DNA from: Helicobacter winghamensis ATCC BAA-430
GTDB taxonomy: Bacteria > Campylobacterota > Campylobacteria > Campylobacterales > Helicobacteraceae
Length of the DNA: 64,000 nucleotides
NCBI RefSeq assembly: GCF_028751035.1
Contig: NZ_CP063533.1
Coordinates: 186,001-250,000, forward strand
Direction of reading: 5' to 3'
Below, one piece after another: positions 1-18,294 of the stretch. A model generated the notes under the pieces. That model did no database searches. It worked only from the letters and a program-made list of their open reading frames with translations, and had not been told where the DNA came from. How positions within the stretch are numbered: the stretch's first letter is position 1; each line of letters opens with the position of its first letter. The position numbers and the translations under genes are program-made.

Positions 1-90
1 AAAGGAAAATATATTAAAAATGCGACCTTAGCACTAACAATGAGCCCATCTTTAACATTAGATGCGCAAGAACTCATTGATATGAAATAA
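1..90 (+). CDS. rplA: 50S ribosomal protein L1, C-terminal end (partial)
   Basis: Thirty codons including a TAA stop are open from the first base of the window. The peptide contains NATLALTMSPSLTLD, typical of the L1 C-terminus. L1 binds 23S rRNA at the L1 stalk. Its position directly before rplJ and rplL matches the usual rplK-rplA-rplJ-rplL-rpoBC order. The start lies outside the window. Confidence 0.85.
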   Translation, partial: KGKYIKNATLALTMSPSLTLDAQELIDMK

Positions 91-110
91 TTTATTCTTG
101 TTTTTATCTT

Positions 111-177
111 AGACTAATGACTATAGGGGCTTTTAGCTTAAAATTTACCCTATATAAGTTTTTCGTCTGAAAGGAGG
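111..177 (+). promoter_or_regulatory. candidate L10-type ribosomal protein leader RNA
   Basis: The rplA-rplJ spacer can fold into an outer stem AGAC (111-114) with GTCT (165-168) and an inner 7-bp stem TATAGGG (122-128) with CCCTATA (148-154). The Shine-Dalgarno sequence AAGGAGG follows at once. In other bacteria the L10-L12 complex binds a kink-turned leader here to repress its own operon. The two-stem layout and location fit, but assignment to that family is inference. Confidence 0.45.
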
Positions 178-183
178 TTAATG

Positions 184-666
184 ATGACAAAAGCAGAAAA
201 AACTGCTCTAATTGAGAATTTAACTGCTGAATTTAAAGCTTCAAATGCAATTATTGTTTGTGATTATAAGGGCTTGACTGTTAAAGAGTTGGAATCCTTA
301 AGAGCAAACGCAAGAGAACAAAACGCAAAGGTTCAGGTTATTAAGAATACGCTTGCATCTATCGCGCTAAAAAATTCTAGCATCGAAGGATTAGAGTTAA
401 AAGAAAATAATATTTTTGTTTGGAGTGAAGATCAAATCTCTCTAGCGAAAGTAATTAGTAAGTTTTCAAGTTCTGTGGGTGGCAAGTTGGTAATTAAAAC
501 AGGTTGCCTTGAAGGCGAAGTTGTGGATGCAAAACATATTGAAGCTGTTTCAAAACTTCCATCTAAAGAAGAGCTTATTGGTATGTTGTTGTCCGTTTGG
601 ACTGCTCCTGCTCGTTATTTTGTTACAGGGTTGGATAATTTACGCAAAGAAAAAGAAGCACAATAA
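184..666 (+). CDS. rplJ: 50S ribosomal protein L10
   Basis: L10 anchors L7/L12 dimers to 23S rRNA at the base of the ribosomal stalk. The 160-residue product has the L10 N-terminal region ([12 protein letters not shown], then [15 protein letters not shown]) and a C-terminal tail for L12 binding. Two in-frame ATGs are adjacent (181 and 184). The AAGGAGG site ends three bases before the first and six before the second, so 184 is preferred. rplL follows after 15 bases. Confidence 0.93.
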   Translation: MTKAEKTALIENLTAEFKASNAIIVCDYKGLTVKELESLRANAREQNAKVQVIKNTLASIALKNSSIEGLELKENNIFVWSEDQISLAKVISKFSSSVGGKLVIKTGCLEGEVVDAKHIEAVSKLPSKEELIGMLLSVWTAPARYFVTGLDNLRKEKEAQ

Positions 667-681
667 AATTAGGAGAAAATT

Positions 682-1056
682 ATGGCAATTTCAAAAGAAG
701 ATGTATTAGAGTATATCGGTAATCTTTCAGTTATGGAGCTTTCAGAGCTTGTAAAAGCTTTTGAAGAAAAATTTGGTGTATCTGCAGCTCCAACAGTTGT
801 TGCAGGTGCTGTTGCTGGTGGTGGAGCGGCTGCTTCTGAAGAAAAAACTGAGTTTGATATTATTCTTACAGATAGCGGTGATAAGAAAATCAATGTTATT
901 AAAGTCGTAAGAGAAGTAACAGGACTTGGGTTAAAAGAAGCAAAAGATGCAGTTGAAAAAACTCCATTTACAGTTAAAGAAGGCGTTAAGAAAGAAGACG
1001 CTGATGCAATCAAAGCAAAATTTGAAGAAGCTGGTGCAAAAGTCGATATTAAATAA
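682..1056 (+). CDS. rplL: 50S ribosomal protein L7/L12
   Basis: This is the flexible stalk protein that recruits translational GTPases. The 124-residue product has the N-terminal dimerisation helices, an Ala/Gly-rich hinge near residues 33-50 ([15 protein letters not shown]) and the conserved C-terminal domain with [12 protein letters not shown]. Its ATG follows a TAGGAG ribosome site. It is co-directional with rplJ and rpoBC. Confidence 0.95.
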   Translation: MAISKEDVLEYIGNLSVMELSELVKAFEEKFGVSAAPTVVAGAVAGGGAAASEEKTEFDIILTDSGDKKINVIKVVREVTGLGLKEAKDAVEKTPFTVKEGVKKEDADAIKAKFEEAGAKVDIK

Positions 1057-1060
1057 TTTT

Positions 1061-1092
1061 TGGGGGCTTTATGTCCCCATTTTCATTTTTCT
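1061..1092 (+). terminator. hairpin with U-rich tail between rplL and rpoBC (attenuator-like)
   Basis: TGGGG (1061-1065) pairs with CCCCA (1075-1079) and a T-rich run follows. The stem is short, so it is more likely a partial terminator or processing site that lowers rpoBC expression relative to L7/L12 than a full stop. Confidence 0.45.
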
Positions 1093-1123
1093 TCCAAAAT
1101 TCTACATTTATTATATGAGGTAA

Positions 1124-9772
<8,649 letters not shown>

Positions 9773-9809
9773 CCCTTAGCGTTTCTGAAGAGTGTAAAGG
9801 ATAGAGTTG

Positions 9810-9833
9810 TTAAGGTTATTTAAACCTTAATTT
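9810..9833 (+). terminator. weak terminator hairpin after rpoBC
   Basis: TTAAGGTT (9810-9817) and AACCTTAA (9823-9830) form an 8-bp stem with a 5-nt loop, followed by TTT. It sits between the rpoBC stop and the next promoter-like box, so it may reduce read-through into rpsL. Confidence 0.45.
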
Positions 9834-9858
9834 AAGTGAGAATAAAGAATGATTTGCA

Positions 9859-9864
9859 TATAAT
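9859..9864 (+). promoter_or_regulatory. sigma-70 -10 box for the rpsL-rpsG-fusA operon
   Basis: A perfect TATAAT lies 42 bases before the rpsL GTG in an AT-rich stretch. Helicobacter promoters typically have a strong -10 and no conserved -35, which fits what is seen. Confidence 0.55.
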
Positions 9865-9906
9865 CCGCTTCATTTTCTCTATTAAAATTTTTAGGAAGGA
9901 ATAAAA

Positions 9907-10766
<860 letters not shown>

Positions 10767-10774
10767 AATTATGC

Positions 10775-10804
10775 TTTTAGGGATTTATCGAATTTTCCCT
10801 AAAA
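10775..10804 (+). other. inverted repeat between rpsG and fusA
   Basis: TTTTAGGGA (10775-10783) is perfectly complementary to TCCCTAAAA (10796-10804), with a 12-nt loop. No U-run follows, so it is not a classical intrinsic terminator. It could be an RNA processing or stability element separating the S7 and EF-G parts of the transcript. Confidence 0.5.
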
Positions 10805-10853
10805 TGCTCTCTACTCACAAAATCTCAAATTACTTATCCTAAAGGATTTAATT

Positions 10854-12935
10854 ATGGCAAGAAAAACTCCATTAAATAAAATTAGAAATATAGGTATCGC
10901 AGCGCATATTGATGCAGGAAAAACAACAACTTCTGAACGAATTTTGTTTTATACAGGTGTGAGCCACAAAATTGGTGAAGTGCATGACGGTGCTGCAACA
11001 ATGGACTGGATGGAACAAGAAAAAGAGCGTGGAATTACAATCACTTCTGCTGCGACAACTTGTTTTTGGAAAGATTATCAGATTAATCTCATTGACACTC
11101 CCGGGCATGTGGATTTTACCATAGAAGTTGAACGTTCAATGCGTGTTTTGGATGGTGCTGTCGCTGTGTTTTGTTCTGTAGGTGGTGTGCAACCACAGAG
11201 TGAAACGGTTTGGAGACAAGCAAACAAATATGGTGTTCCTAGAATTGTATTTGTTAATAAAATGGACAGAATTGGCGCAAACTTCTACAATGTAGAATCT
11301 CAAATTGCAACAAGATTAAAAGCAAAACCAGTGCCACTAGTGATTCCTATTGGTGCAGAAGATAATTTTAAAGGTGTTGTAGATCTTGTTAATATGAAAG
11401 CGTGTGTATGGAATGATGAATCTATGGGCGCTATGTATGATATTGAAGAAATTCCAGCAGAATTAATGGATAAAGCGCAGGAATATAGGGAAAAATTGTT
11501 GGAAGCTGTTGCAGAACAAGACGAAGCGATGATGGAAAAATACTTAGGTGGTGAAGAATTAAGTGTTGAAGAAATTAAAGCAGGAATCAAAAAGGCTTGT
11601 TTGGCAATGGAAATGGTTCCTATGTTGTGTGGCTCAAGTTTTAAAAACAAAGGCGTGCAAACACTTCTTGATGCAGTTGTTGAGTATTTGCCTGCCCCAA
11701 CAGAGGTTGCAGATATTCGTGGCGTAGATCCAAAAGACGAAGAAAAAGAAGTGAGTGTAAAATCTACAGATAATGGCGAGTTTGCAGGACTTGCATTTAA
11801 GATTATGACAGATCCTTTTGTAGGACAGTTAACATTTGTTCGTGTGTATCGTGGGAGTTTGGAATCTGGAAGTTATGTGCTTAATTCCACAAAGGGTAAA
11901 AAAGAGCGCGTTGGAAGATTGCTTAAAATGCACTCTAATAAAAGAGAAGATATTAAAGAAGTTTATGCGGGAGAAATTTGTGCGTTTGTTGGCTTGAAAG
12001 AGACACTAACAGGAGATACACTATGTTCTGAAAAAGATCCCGTTATTTTAGAGAGAATGGAATTTCCAGACCCAGTTATTTCCATTGCAGTTGAACCAAA
12101 AACAAAAGCCGATCAAGAAAAAATGGCATTAGCTCTTGCAAAACTTGCTGAGGAAGATCCAAGTTTTAGAGTGCATACAGATGAGGAATCAGGACAAACA
12201 ATTATTTCTGGTATGGGTGAGTTACACTTAGAAATTATCGTAGATAGATTAAAGCGTGAATTTAAGGTGGAAGCCGAAGTAGGACAGCCACAAGTTGCAT
12301 TCCGTGAAACAATCCGTCAAAGCGTAGAACAAGAATGCAAATATGCAAAACAATCTGGTGGGCGCGGACAATATGGACATGTCTTTATTAAACTTGATCC
12401 ACAAGAGCCAGGCAAGGGATATGAGTTTGTTAATAGCATTAGCGGGGGTGTGATTCCAAAAGAATATATCCCAGCAGTTGATAAAGGAATCCAAGAAGCA
12501 ATGCAAAATGGTGTGCTTGCGGGTTATCCTGTTGTAGATTTTAAAGTTACGTTATTTGATGGAAGTTATCATGATGTAGATTCTTCAGAAATGGCGTTTA
12601 AAATTGCTGGTTCTATGGCTTTTAAGGATGCTTGTAGAAAAGCGGGCGCGGTTTTATTGGAGCCTATGATGAAAGTAGAAGTGGAAGTCCCTGAAGAATA
12701 TATGGGTGATGTGATCGGAGATTTAAATAGAAGACGTGGACAAATCAACTCAATGGACGATAGAATGGGCTTAAAAATCGTTAATGCTTTCGTGCCTTTG
12801 GCGGAGATGTTTGGTTACTCCACAGATTTACGCTCTGCAACACAAGGGCGTGGAACTTATACAATGGAGTTTGACCACTATGGAGAAGTTCCAGGTAATA
12901 TTTCTAAAGAAATTATGGAAAAGCGTAACGGCTAA
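10854..12935 (+). CDS. fusA: translation elongation factor G
   Basis: This GTPase drives tRNA-mRNA translocation and helps recycle ribosomes. The 693-residue product has the P-loop AHIDAGKTT near residues 17-25, the switch I region with [18 protein letters not shown] and NKMD, then domains II-V including GMGELHLEI and the C-terminal RRRGQI segment. The length is normal. The ATG follows AAAGGA. A strong terminator follows the stop. Confidence 0.97.
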   Translation: MARKTPLNKIRNIGIAAHIDAGKTTTSERILFYTGVSHKIGEVHDGAATMDWMEQEKERGITITSAATTCFWKDYQINLIDTPGHVDFTIEVERSMRVLDGAVAVFCSVGGVQPQSETVWRQANKYGVPRIVFVNKMDRIGANFYNVESQIATRLKAKPVPLVIPIGAEDNFKGVVDLVNMKACVWNDESMGAMYDIEEIPAELMDKAQEYREKLLEAVAEQDEAMMEKYLGGEELSVEEIKAGIKKACLAMEMVPMLCGSSFKNKGVQTLLDAVVEYLPAPTEVADIRGVDPKDEEKEVSVKSTDNGEFAGLAFKIMTDPFVGQLTFVRVYRGSLESGSYVLNSTKGKKERVGRLLKMHSNKREDIKEVYAGEICAFVGLKETLTGDTLCSEKDPVILERMEFPDPVISIAVEPKTKADQEKMALALAKLAEEDPSFRVHTDEESGQTIISGMGELHLEIIVDRLKREFKVEAEVGQPQVAFRETIRQSVEQECKYAKQSGGRGQYGHVFIKLDPQEPGKGYEFVNSISGGVIPKEYIPAVDKGIQEAMQNGVLAGYPVVDFKVTLFDGSYHDVDSSEMAFKIAGSMAFKDACRKAGAVLLEPMMKVEVEVPEEYMGDVIGDLNRRRGQINSMDDRMGLKIVNAFVPLAEMFGYSTDLRSATQGRGTYTMEFDHYGEVPGNISKEIMEKRNG

Positions 12936-12941
12936 TTCTTG

Positions 12942-12985
12942 ACTATGCCCTTCTATGCAATGAAGGGCATAGTTCTTCTGTATCT
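12942..12985 (+). terminator. intrinsic terminator after fusA
   Basis: ACTATGCCCTTC (12942-12953) and GAAGGGCATAGT (12962-12973) form a perfect 12-bp stem with an 8-nt loop, followed by a T-rich stretch. It ends the rpsL-rpsG-fusA transcription unit. Confidence 0.85.
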
Positions 12986-13512
12986 CTTTGTATTTTTTTC
13001 ATACTAATTTTATTTTTTTAATATTCTAAATTAGAGTATTGTTGGCAATATTTTGGAAGTATCCTAACTGCACAACAGTTTGTACATTTTTTTAAAAGTG
13101 ATAATAGTCTATTTTGGTATTTCTGCAAATGATTACTTTTAATCTTTTTTATCTTCTTCTTTGTATTTGAATTCCGTTTAGAAAATTTCGAGGTGTGATT
13201 GTTGGATTGTTATCAAGATTTTGGTATGGAATAACCGTATTTTTTAAAATAAACGAAGTCACCAAAGAGACAAAAAAAGAACAAGGCTCATTTTAAGTTT
13301 ATTGTAGCTCAAATATTTTTGATTTTTCTATTTTTAAATTTTTCATATGAAGGGTTAATTTTTTAAGAAATGGAGAGTTTATTTTAATCTTCTTACACCA
13401 CTTTTGGTTTGTTTTGGAGCACTCTAAAATGAATCTTTTAAAGGAATGCATAAAAATAAAGCCGAGTTTAAGTGTGTATAATTATAAATTTAGAAAAGAA
13501 AATAAGAAGTTG
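12986..13512. other. gene-free AT-rich spacer between fusA and the tRNA cluster
   Basis: About 525 bases with no credible coding frame on either strand; the only ATG frames with any length run into the tRNA genes. No hairpin with a U-tail and no remnant of a known gene family was recognised. It may hold decayed sequence or an unrecognised small RNA. Confidence 0.5.
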
Positions 13513-13600
13513 TGGCCGGGAGAGAGGGATTCGAACCCCCGGAGGTGTTACCCTCAACGGTTTTCAAGACCGCCGCTTTCGACCACTCAGCCATCTCCCG
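13513..13600 (-). tRNA. tRNA-Ser(UGA)
   Basis: The minus strand folds as a class II tRNA with a long variable arm. The acceptor stem is CGGGAGA paired with TCTCCCG, the anticodon TGA sits in CTTGAAA, the T arm has GGTTCGAATCC, and CCA is encoded. It is the last gene of the Gly-Leu-Cys-Ser cluster. Confidence 0.95.
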
Positions 13601-13611
13601 ATATAATTAAA

Positions 13612-13686
13612 TGGAGGCGACACCCAGATTTGAACTGGGGAATCAGAGCTTTGCAGGCTCCTGCCTTACCACTTGGCTATGTCGCC
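13612..13686 (-). tRNA. tRNA-Cys(GCA)
   Basis: The acceptor stem GGCGACA pairs with TGTCGCC, the anticodon is GCA (CTGCAAA loop), the T arm has AGTTCAAATCT, and CCA is encoded. It lies 11 bases upstream (on the minus strand) of tRNA-Ser. Confidence 0.95.
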
Positions 13687-13693
13687 ACCTAAA

Positions 13694-13780
13694 TGGTGCC
13701 CGGGGCCGGACTTGAACCGGCACAGACATAATGTCCGAGGGATTTTAAGTCCCTTGTGTCTACCATTTCACCACCCGGGC
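13694..13780 (-). tRNA. tRNA-Leu(UAA)
   Basis: Class II tRNA on the minus strand. The acceptor GCCCGGG pairs with CCCGGGC, the anticodon is TAA (CTTAAAA loop), a long variable arm is present, the T arm has GGTTCAAGTCC, and CCA is encoded. Confidence 0.95.
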
Positions 13781-13813
13781 TCGTTATTGAAGCTACTTTT
13801 ATGATTTTTTTAA

Positions 13814-13888
13814 TGGAGCGGGAGACGGGGATCGAACCCGCGGCCCCAACCTTGGCAAGGTTATGCTCTACCACTGAGCTACTCCCGC
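13814..13888 (-). tRNA. tRNA-Gly(GCC)
   Basis: The acceptor GCGGGAG pairs with CTCCCGC, the D arm has TAGCTCAGTGGTAGAGC, the anticodon is GCC (TTGCCAA loop), the T arm has GGTTCGATCCC, and CCA is encoded. It is the first gene of the cluster. Confidence 0.95.
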
Positions 13889-13905
13889 ATAAAAGTGAGA
13901 GTGAG

Positions 13906-13911
13906 ATTATA
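13906..13911 (-). promoter_or_regulatory. -10 box for the tRNA operon
   Basis: TATAAT on the minus strand, 17 bases upstream of the first base of tRNA-Gly, which is the spacing expected for a short 5' leader. All four tRNAs probably share this promoter. Confidence 0.6.
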
Positions 13912-14069
13912 GCGTTGCTTGAATAAAAAATCAAGAGATTTTTAAAAATAATGTGCTAAAGATTTAAAATTTATAAAAATTTAAATTGATCTTAAATGAT
14001 TTTCGTCATTTTTATTCGCTGTATTAGTAAAAATAGAATCTTAAAATAGGCTTTTGTGGCAATATTTGG

Positions 14070-14075
14070 TATAAT
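14070..14075 (+). promoter_or_regulatory. -10 box for the thioredoxin lipoprotein-ftsY operon
   Basis: TATAAT 29 bases before the ATG at 14105. An in-frame ATG at 14078 lies only two bases after this box and would be at or before the transcription start, which supports 14105 as the true start. Confidence 0.55.
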
Positions 14076-14104
14076 CTATGCTTTTATTATTTTTAAGGAA
14101 TAAG

Positions 14105-14722
14105 ATGCGATTGATTTGGTTAGGAATGGTATTTAGCTTGTGTTTGTTAGTATTTATTGGCTGTGGGGAAAGCACGCAAGAGATAATAGAACCAGAGCAA
14201 AAAATTTTGAAAAGCTTGCCGTTGCAAGCAGATAATGGAGAGACTTTAATTGTTAGTCAAAAAGAACAAAAAGAAAATGATGAATTTGCATCTTTGGCTT
14301 CAAAGTCAAATATTTTTGAAAATTTAAGCGTTACAAGTGGAGGGAAAAATATCAAAATTTTAGTATTTTTTACAACATGGTGCGATCCTTGCAAGGGGAT
14401 TTTACCGCATTTGGATAATCTTAAAAAACAATTTGGAGATAAGATTGCATTTTTTGGGATTCCTATTGATGATTTGGTAGGAGAAGTAGAGAATTTTAAG
14501 GGTTCAGTGCAAGTATTTAGTGAAGAAAATGCACTCAATATACCGCTTATATTAGATGGAAATCGTGGAGAACTTTTTAAAGTGCTTGGTGGAATTGAAG
14601 GTGTGCCACTAATTGTTTTATATGGAGAGAATGGAGAATATATTATGCACTATTTAGGTGCAATTCCAGAAGAGATGATTGAATTTGATTTGTCACAAAA
14701 TTTGGTTCAAAAGGGGCAGTGA
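14105..14722 (+). CDS. thioredoxin-fold (TlpA/ResA-like) lipoprotein
   Basis: The 205-residue product begins with a lipoprotein signal peptide ending in FIGC, so C20 should be lipidated. It has a thioredoxin-like domain with the redox motif WCDPC (W92-C96) and a cis-Pro-type segment (GVPLIVLYG). It is probably a periplasmic, membrane-anchored thiol-disulfide reductase, perhaps for cytochrome c maturation or redox repair; the substrate is unknown. The start is set by an AAGGA site before the ATG. Its TGA overlaps the ftsY ATG. Confidence 0.85.
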   Translation: MRLIWLGMVFSLCLLVFIGCGESTQEIIEPEQKILKSLPLQADNGETLIVSQKEQKENDEFASLASKSNIFENLSVTSGGKNIKILVFFTTWCDPCKGILPHLDNLKKQFGDKIAFFGIPIDDLVGEVENFKGSVQVFSEENALNIPLILDGNRGELFKVLGGIEGVPLIVLYGENGEYIMHYLGAIPEEMIEFDLSQNLVQKGQ

Positions 14723-15609
14723 TGTTTAAAGTCTTTAAAAAAACATTAGAAAAAACAACGCAAAATATTCGGGATTTGCTTCCAAAAGCACGGAAGAAGC
14801 TCTCTAAAGAGGTATTGGAAGAAATTTTAATTGCGACAGATATGGATTATGATTTGGTTGAGATGATTTTATCGCCTCTAGGTAATGAAATTAGCAAGAA
14901 TGAGTTAGAAGTTGCTTTGTTGCGTTTGTTTCGAGGGGAGAGTTATTATGATAAAGTGCAAGCCAAGAAAGTGAGCGCAAAGCCTTGTGTGGATTTGATT
15001 GTGGGCGTTAATGGAGCAGGCAAAACAACAACCATTGCGAAACTTGCAAATGCATATAAAAAACAAGGGAAAAGTGTGATTTTAGGTGCCGGAGATACTT
15101 TTAGGGCGGCAGCAATTGAGCAAATTAAACTTTGGGGAGATCGTTTAGGTGTTCCTGTGGTTGCTTCGCAAATCGGACACGACCCATCAGCGGTGGCATT
15201 TGATGTGATAACTTCAGCGGTAGCAAAGAATTTAGATGTCGCAATTATTGACACAGCTGGGCGTTTGCATAATCAAAGTAATTTACAGCAAGAATTAGAA
15301 AAAATCGTGCGTATTTGTAATAAGGCAAAAGAAGGCGCGCCTCATCGCAAAATTTTAATTTTAGACGGCACGCAAGGAACTTCAAGTCTAGATCAAGCTA
15401 AGATTTTCAACCAAACACTTGGAGGTGTAGATGGAGTGATTATTACGAAGCTTGATGGCACAAGCAAAGGGGGAGCAATTTTTAGTATGATTTATGCGTT
15501 GCGCGTGCCAATTTTATATATTGGTGTTGGCGAAGGGGCAGAAGATTTAGTTGCTTTTGATGAAAATGCTTATATCCAAATGCTTTTAGATTCTATATTT
15601 AGCGAGTGA
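14722..15609 (+). CDS. ftsY: signal recognition particle receptor FtsY
   Basis: FtsY docks SRP-bound ribosomes at the inner membrane. The 295-residue product consists of the NG GTPase domain: helical N domain, G1 GVNGAGKTT (95-103), [12 protein letters not shown] (G3 region) and [10 protein letters not shown] (G4 region). It lacks the long acidic A domain of E. coli FtsY, as in other epsilonproteobacteria. The ATG overlaps the TGA of the preceding lipoprotein gene; radA follows on the same strand. Confidence 0.95.
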   Translation: MFKVFKKTLEKTTQNIRDLLPKARKKLSKEVLEEILIATDMDYDLVEMILSPLGNEISKNELEVALLRLFRGESYYDKVQAKKVSAKPCVDLIVGVNGAGKTTTIAKLANAYKKQGKSVILGAGDTFRAAAIEQIKLWGDRLGVPVVASQIGHDPSAVAFDVITSAVAKNLDVAIIDTAGRLHNQSNLQQELEKIVRICNKAKEGAPHRKILILDGTQGTSSLDQAKIFNQTLGGVDGVIITKLDGTSKGGAIFSMIYALRVPILYIGVGEGAEDLVAFDENAYIQMLLDSIFSE

Positions 15610-15666
15610 GATTGAGTTTTAGAAAAACTTTTATATTGTTTAGTGTAATTTTGGCAAGGTGATAGG

Positions 15667-17013
15667 GTGGCAAAGAAGAAGGCGCAAGTTTTTGAATGTC
15701 AGCATTGTGGGTTTCAAAGCTCAAAATGGCTTGGAAAGTGTTCTAATTGTGGGGCTTGGGAGAGTTTTTTAGAATTAAAAGAGAAGCAAATTCAAGCTTT
15801 TAAGGGCTTGGAATCTCAAAACCTAAAAGTTAAGCGCATTACAGAAGTGGAGAGAGAAGAGTTTGTGCGTTTTAGCTCTGAGGAAAGTGAGCTTGATATT
15901 GTGCTGGGTGGGGGGATTGTGCTTGGAGGAATGTATCTTGTTGGGGGGAGTCCGGGTGTTGGTAAATCTACGCTACTTTTAAAAATTGCAAGCAATGTAG
16001 CAAAAAGTGGCAAAGAGATTTTATATGTGAGTGGAGAAGAGAGTGCTTCACAAATTAAACTAAGGGCGGAGCGATTAAAAGCATTAGATGAGAATTTATA
16101 TTTACTCAATGCTATTAAATTAGAAGAGATTTTAGCAGCAATTAGGGATAGGGAACATTCTTATAGTTTGGTTGTGATTGATAGTATTCAAACGCTTTAT
16201 AGTGAGGCAATCAGCTCAAGTCCAGGGAGTGTTTCGCAAGTGCGCGAGGTAACATTTGAGCTAATGCGCCTTGCAAAAGAATATGGGATTTGTGTATTTA
16301 TAATCGGACATATTACAAAAGAAGGGACGATTGCTGGACCTAGGATTTTAGAGCATATGGTGGATTGTGTGCTGTATTTTGAAGGGGATTCAAGTAGGGA
16401 GTTGCGCTTTTTGCGTGGATTTAAGAATCGTTTTGGAAATACAAGTGAGATTGGAATCTTTGAAATGCAAAGCAATGGTTTAGTGGGTGCAAAAGAAGCT
16501 TCTAAGATTTTTTTCTCACAAAAGACTTCGAACCCAGGAAGTGCGCTAAGTGTGGTAATGGAAGGGTCACGCGCACTTGTGCTTGAAGTGCAAGCTTTAG
16601 TTAGTGATTGCGCTTATGGCGTTCCAAAGCGTGCTTGCACGGGATTTGATCAAAGTCGTTTAAATATGATTTTAGCACTTTTAGAGCGTAAATTAGAGAT
16701 TCCATTAAATCGCTATGATGTGTTTATTAATATTACAGGTGGGATTAAGATTGTTGAAACAGCGGCGGATTTAGCAGTTGTTGCAGCGATTTTATCGAGT
16801 TTTAGGAATCGTGCTTTGTCAAACTCTAGCGTATTTATTGGGGAGGTAAGTTTAGTGGGCGATGTGCGTGATGTGTCTAATGTAGAACAGAGATTAAAAG
16901 AGGCAATTTCGCTTGGAATCACGCATGCTATTGTGCCTAAGAAACCCAAGCAAAGCTTGGCGATTAAGTGTTATGAGGCGCAAGAAGTTACAAAAATTAT
17001 TGATTGGATGTAG
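15667..17013 (+). CDS. radA: DNA repair protein RadA
   Basis: RadA is a RecA-like ATPase that promotes branch migration during recombination. The 448-residue product has an N-terminal zinc finger (C11, C14, C25, C28), a Walker A GGSPGVGKST near residues 94-102, the family signature KNRFG, and a C-terminal Lon-protease-like domain. It starts with GTG. Its last 17 bases overlap the convergent queH gene. Confidence 0.95.
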   Translation: MAKKKAQVFECQHCGFQSSKWLGKCSNCGAWESFLELKEKQIQAFKGLESQNLKVKRITEVEREEFVRFSSEESELDIVLGGGIVLGGMYLVGGSPGVGKSTLLLKIASNVAKSGKEILYVSGEESASQIKLRAERLKALDENLYLLNAIKLEEILAAIRDREHSYSLVVIDSIQTLYSEAISSSPGSVSQVREVTFELMRLAKEYGICVFIIGHITKEGTIAGPRILEHMVDCVLYFEGDSSRELRFLRGFKNRFGNTSEIGIFEMQSNGLVGAKEASKIFFSQKTSNPGSALSVVMEGSRALVLEVQALVSDCAYGVPKRACTGFDQSRLNMILALLERKLEIPLNRYDVFINITGGIKIVETAADLAVVAAILSSFRNRALSNSSVFIGEVSLVGDVRDVSNVEQRLKEAISLGITHAIVPKKPKQSLAIKCYEAQEVTKIIDWM

Positions 17014-18145
17014 GGTTTGGGATAAAATCCTCTAAAATCTCTTCTTGCATAATATGCGTGATTTCTAGCGTGAAATCTGTGTTAAAGGCGTTTTCTACAA
17101 TGACAATAGGCGAAGTGAAAAATCCATTAGGATAGAGTTTGTAACGCAAGGCAAGTTGTATCTCTTCGCTCAAGCCTTCTTTTAAAAGAGTATTAAAATC
17201 TTGTAAAAGCGTGCTCGAGTCTTGTGTTTTTAGCAAATCTTTAAAAGTGTTAAATTCTAAAAATACGATTCCATCTTTGCTTGCATATCCGATTCCATCT
17301 TGCCAAAATTCTATCTTTGCTTTTGTGGGTTTGTTTAGCATTGAGTAGTTGCAAATAAAGCTAGGGATTATGGAATCCTTTATGCTTAATAAGCCCTTTA
17401 ATATGCGGTATTGCAGGACTTTGCGCTTGATGATTTGATAGGGTTTTTGAGTTTGTTCTAGTTGTGTGCGCGCTTGGAAGTTTTTAAGACGTAAGGAGGG
17501 GAGATTGCGCGATTGCTTTGGGAGATTAAGAGTGGAGAAAAGCTCTAATGAAGTTTTGTTGGACTTCTCGCGCTGGGCTTTTAGCGCATAAAGGCAACCA
17601 CAATAATTTTGGCGGTAGAGATTTGCTTCTTTTGCAAGTTTGTTTTGGATTTGTGTGCCACCATTGCTTCGCACATCAATGGGCAAAAAGGTTAAGTTGT
17701 GCTTAGTAGCAATTGCTTCACCTTGTGTAAAAAGATCGTTTTGGGACTTCATAGGGCTTGCAAGCAAGGTGCTTGTAAATTCTACACAATGTGTATCTAG
17801 CGCAATTTGCGCGCTTTTTTCTAATCTAAAATCAAAGCAATAATTGCATCGCTCACCCTTTTCTGGAGCATCTTCTAAGCCCTTGCTGCCCTCTAGCCAC
17901 TCTTTTAGATGATATTCTCCTTCAATAAGTGGAATCCCAAGCTGTGCGCAACTTCGCTTTACATCAAGTAAGCGCATTTGGTATTCTTCAAAGGGGTGAA
18001 TGTTGGGATTGTAAAAATATCCACAAAAGTTTTTATGCGGGTATTTTTCTTTGAGTTGTGTTAAAAAATGGTGGCTATCCACGCTACAACAAATATGGAC
18101 TAAAGTCGTGTTTTTATGCGTGAAATCATAGGGAATCTTAGACAT
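16997..18145 (-). CDS. queH: epoxyqueuosine reductase QueH
   Basis: QueH reduces epoxyqueuosine to queuosine in the wobble base of GUN tRNAs and replaces QueG in many bacteria. The 382-residue product has the QueH cysteine pattern near the N-terminus: VHICCSVDS, then GERCNYCFDFR, then NYCGC. The rest is a longer C-terminal extension of about 180 residues beyond the usual core, with no recognised domain. The ATG follows AAAGG. It converges on radA with a 17-base overlap. Confidence 0.85.
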   Translation of the reverse strand: MSKIPYDFTHKNTTLVHICCSVDSHHFLTQLKEKYPHKNFCGYFYNPNIHPFEEYQMRLLDVKRSCAQLGIPLIEGEYHLKEWLEGSKGLEDAPEKGERCNYCFDFRLEKSAQIALDTHCVEFTSTLLASPMKSQNDLFTQGEAIATKHNLTFLPIDVRSNGGTQIQNKLAKEANLYRQNYCGCLYALKAQREKSNKTSLELFSTLNLPKQSRNLPSLRLKNFQARTQLEQTQKPYQIIKRKVLQYRILKGLLSIKDSIIPSFICNYSMLNKPTKAKIEFWQDGIGYASKDGIVFLEFNTFKDLLKTQDSSTLLQDFNTLLKEGLSEEIQLALRYKLYPNGFFTSPIVIVENAFNTDFTLEITHIMQEEILEDFIPNPTSNQ

Positions 18146-18294
18146 TTTTTGCCTTTTTTGTGGAATTGTAACGCATTGTTGTGAAATAGCGCAAGGTTTT
18201 GGCTTGTTATTTTGCTTGAAAATATTGACAAATAAAGATAATCTATAGCATTGAAATGTTACATTAACGCTTAATTGTTATATAAAGGTGAAGT

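Noticed and set aside
13414-13692. 92-codon plus-strand frame across tRNA-Ser and tRNA-Cys
   Set aside because: It is the antisense translation of tRNA genes; the GERDSNPRR-like peptide is a well-known false protein.
13689-13934. 81-codon minus-strand frame across tRNA-Gly and tRNA-Leu
   Set aside because: It translates the tRNA genes themselves and has no ribosome site.
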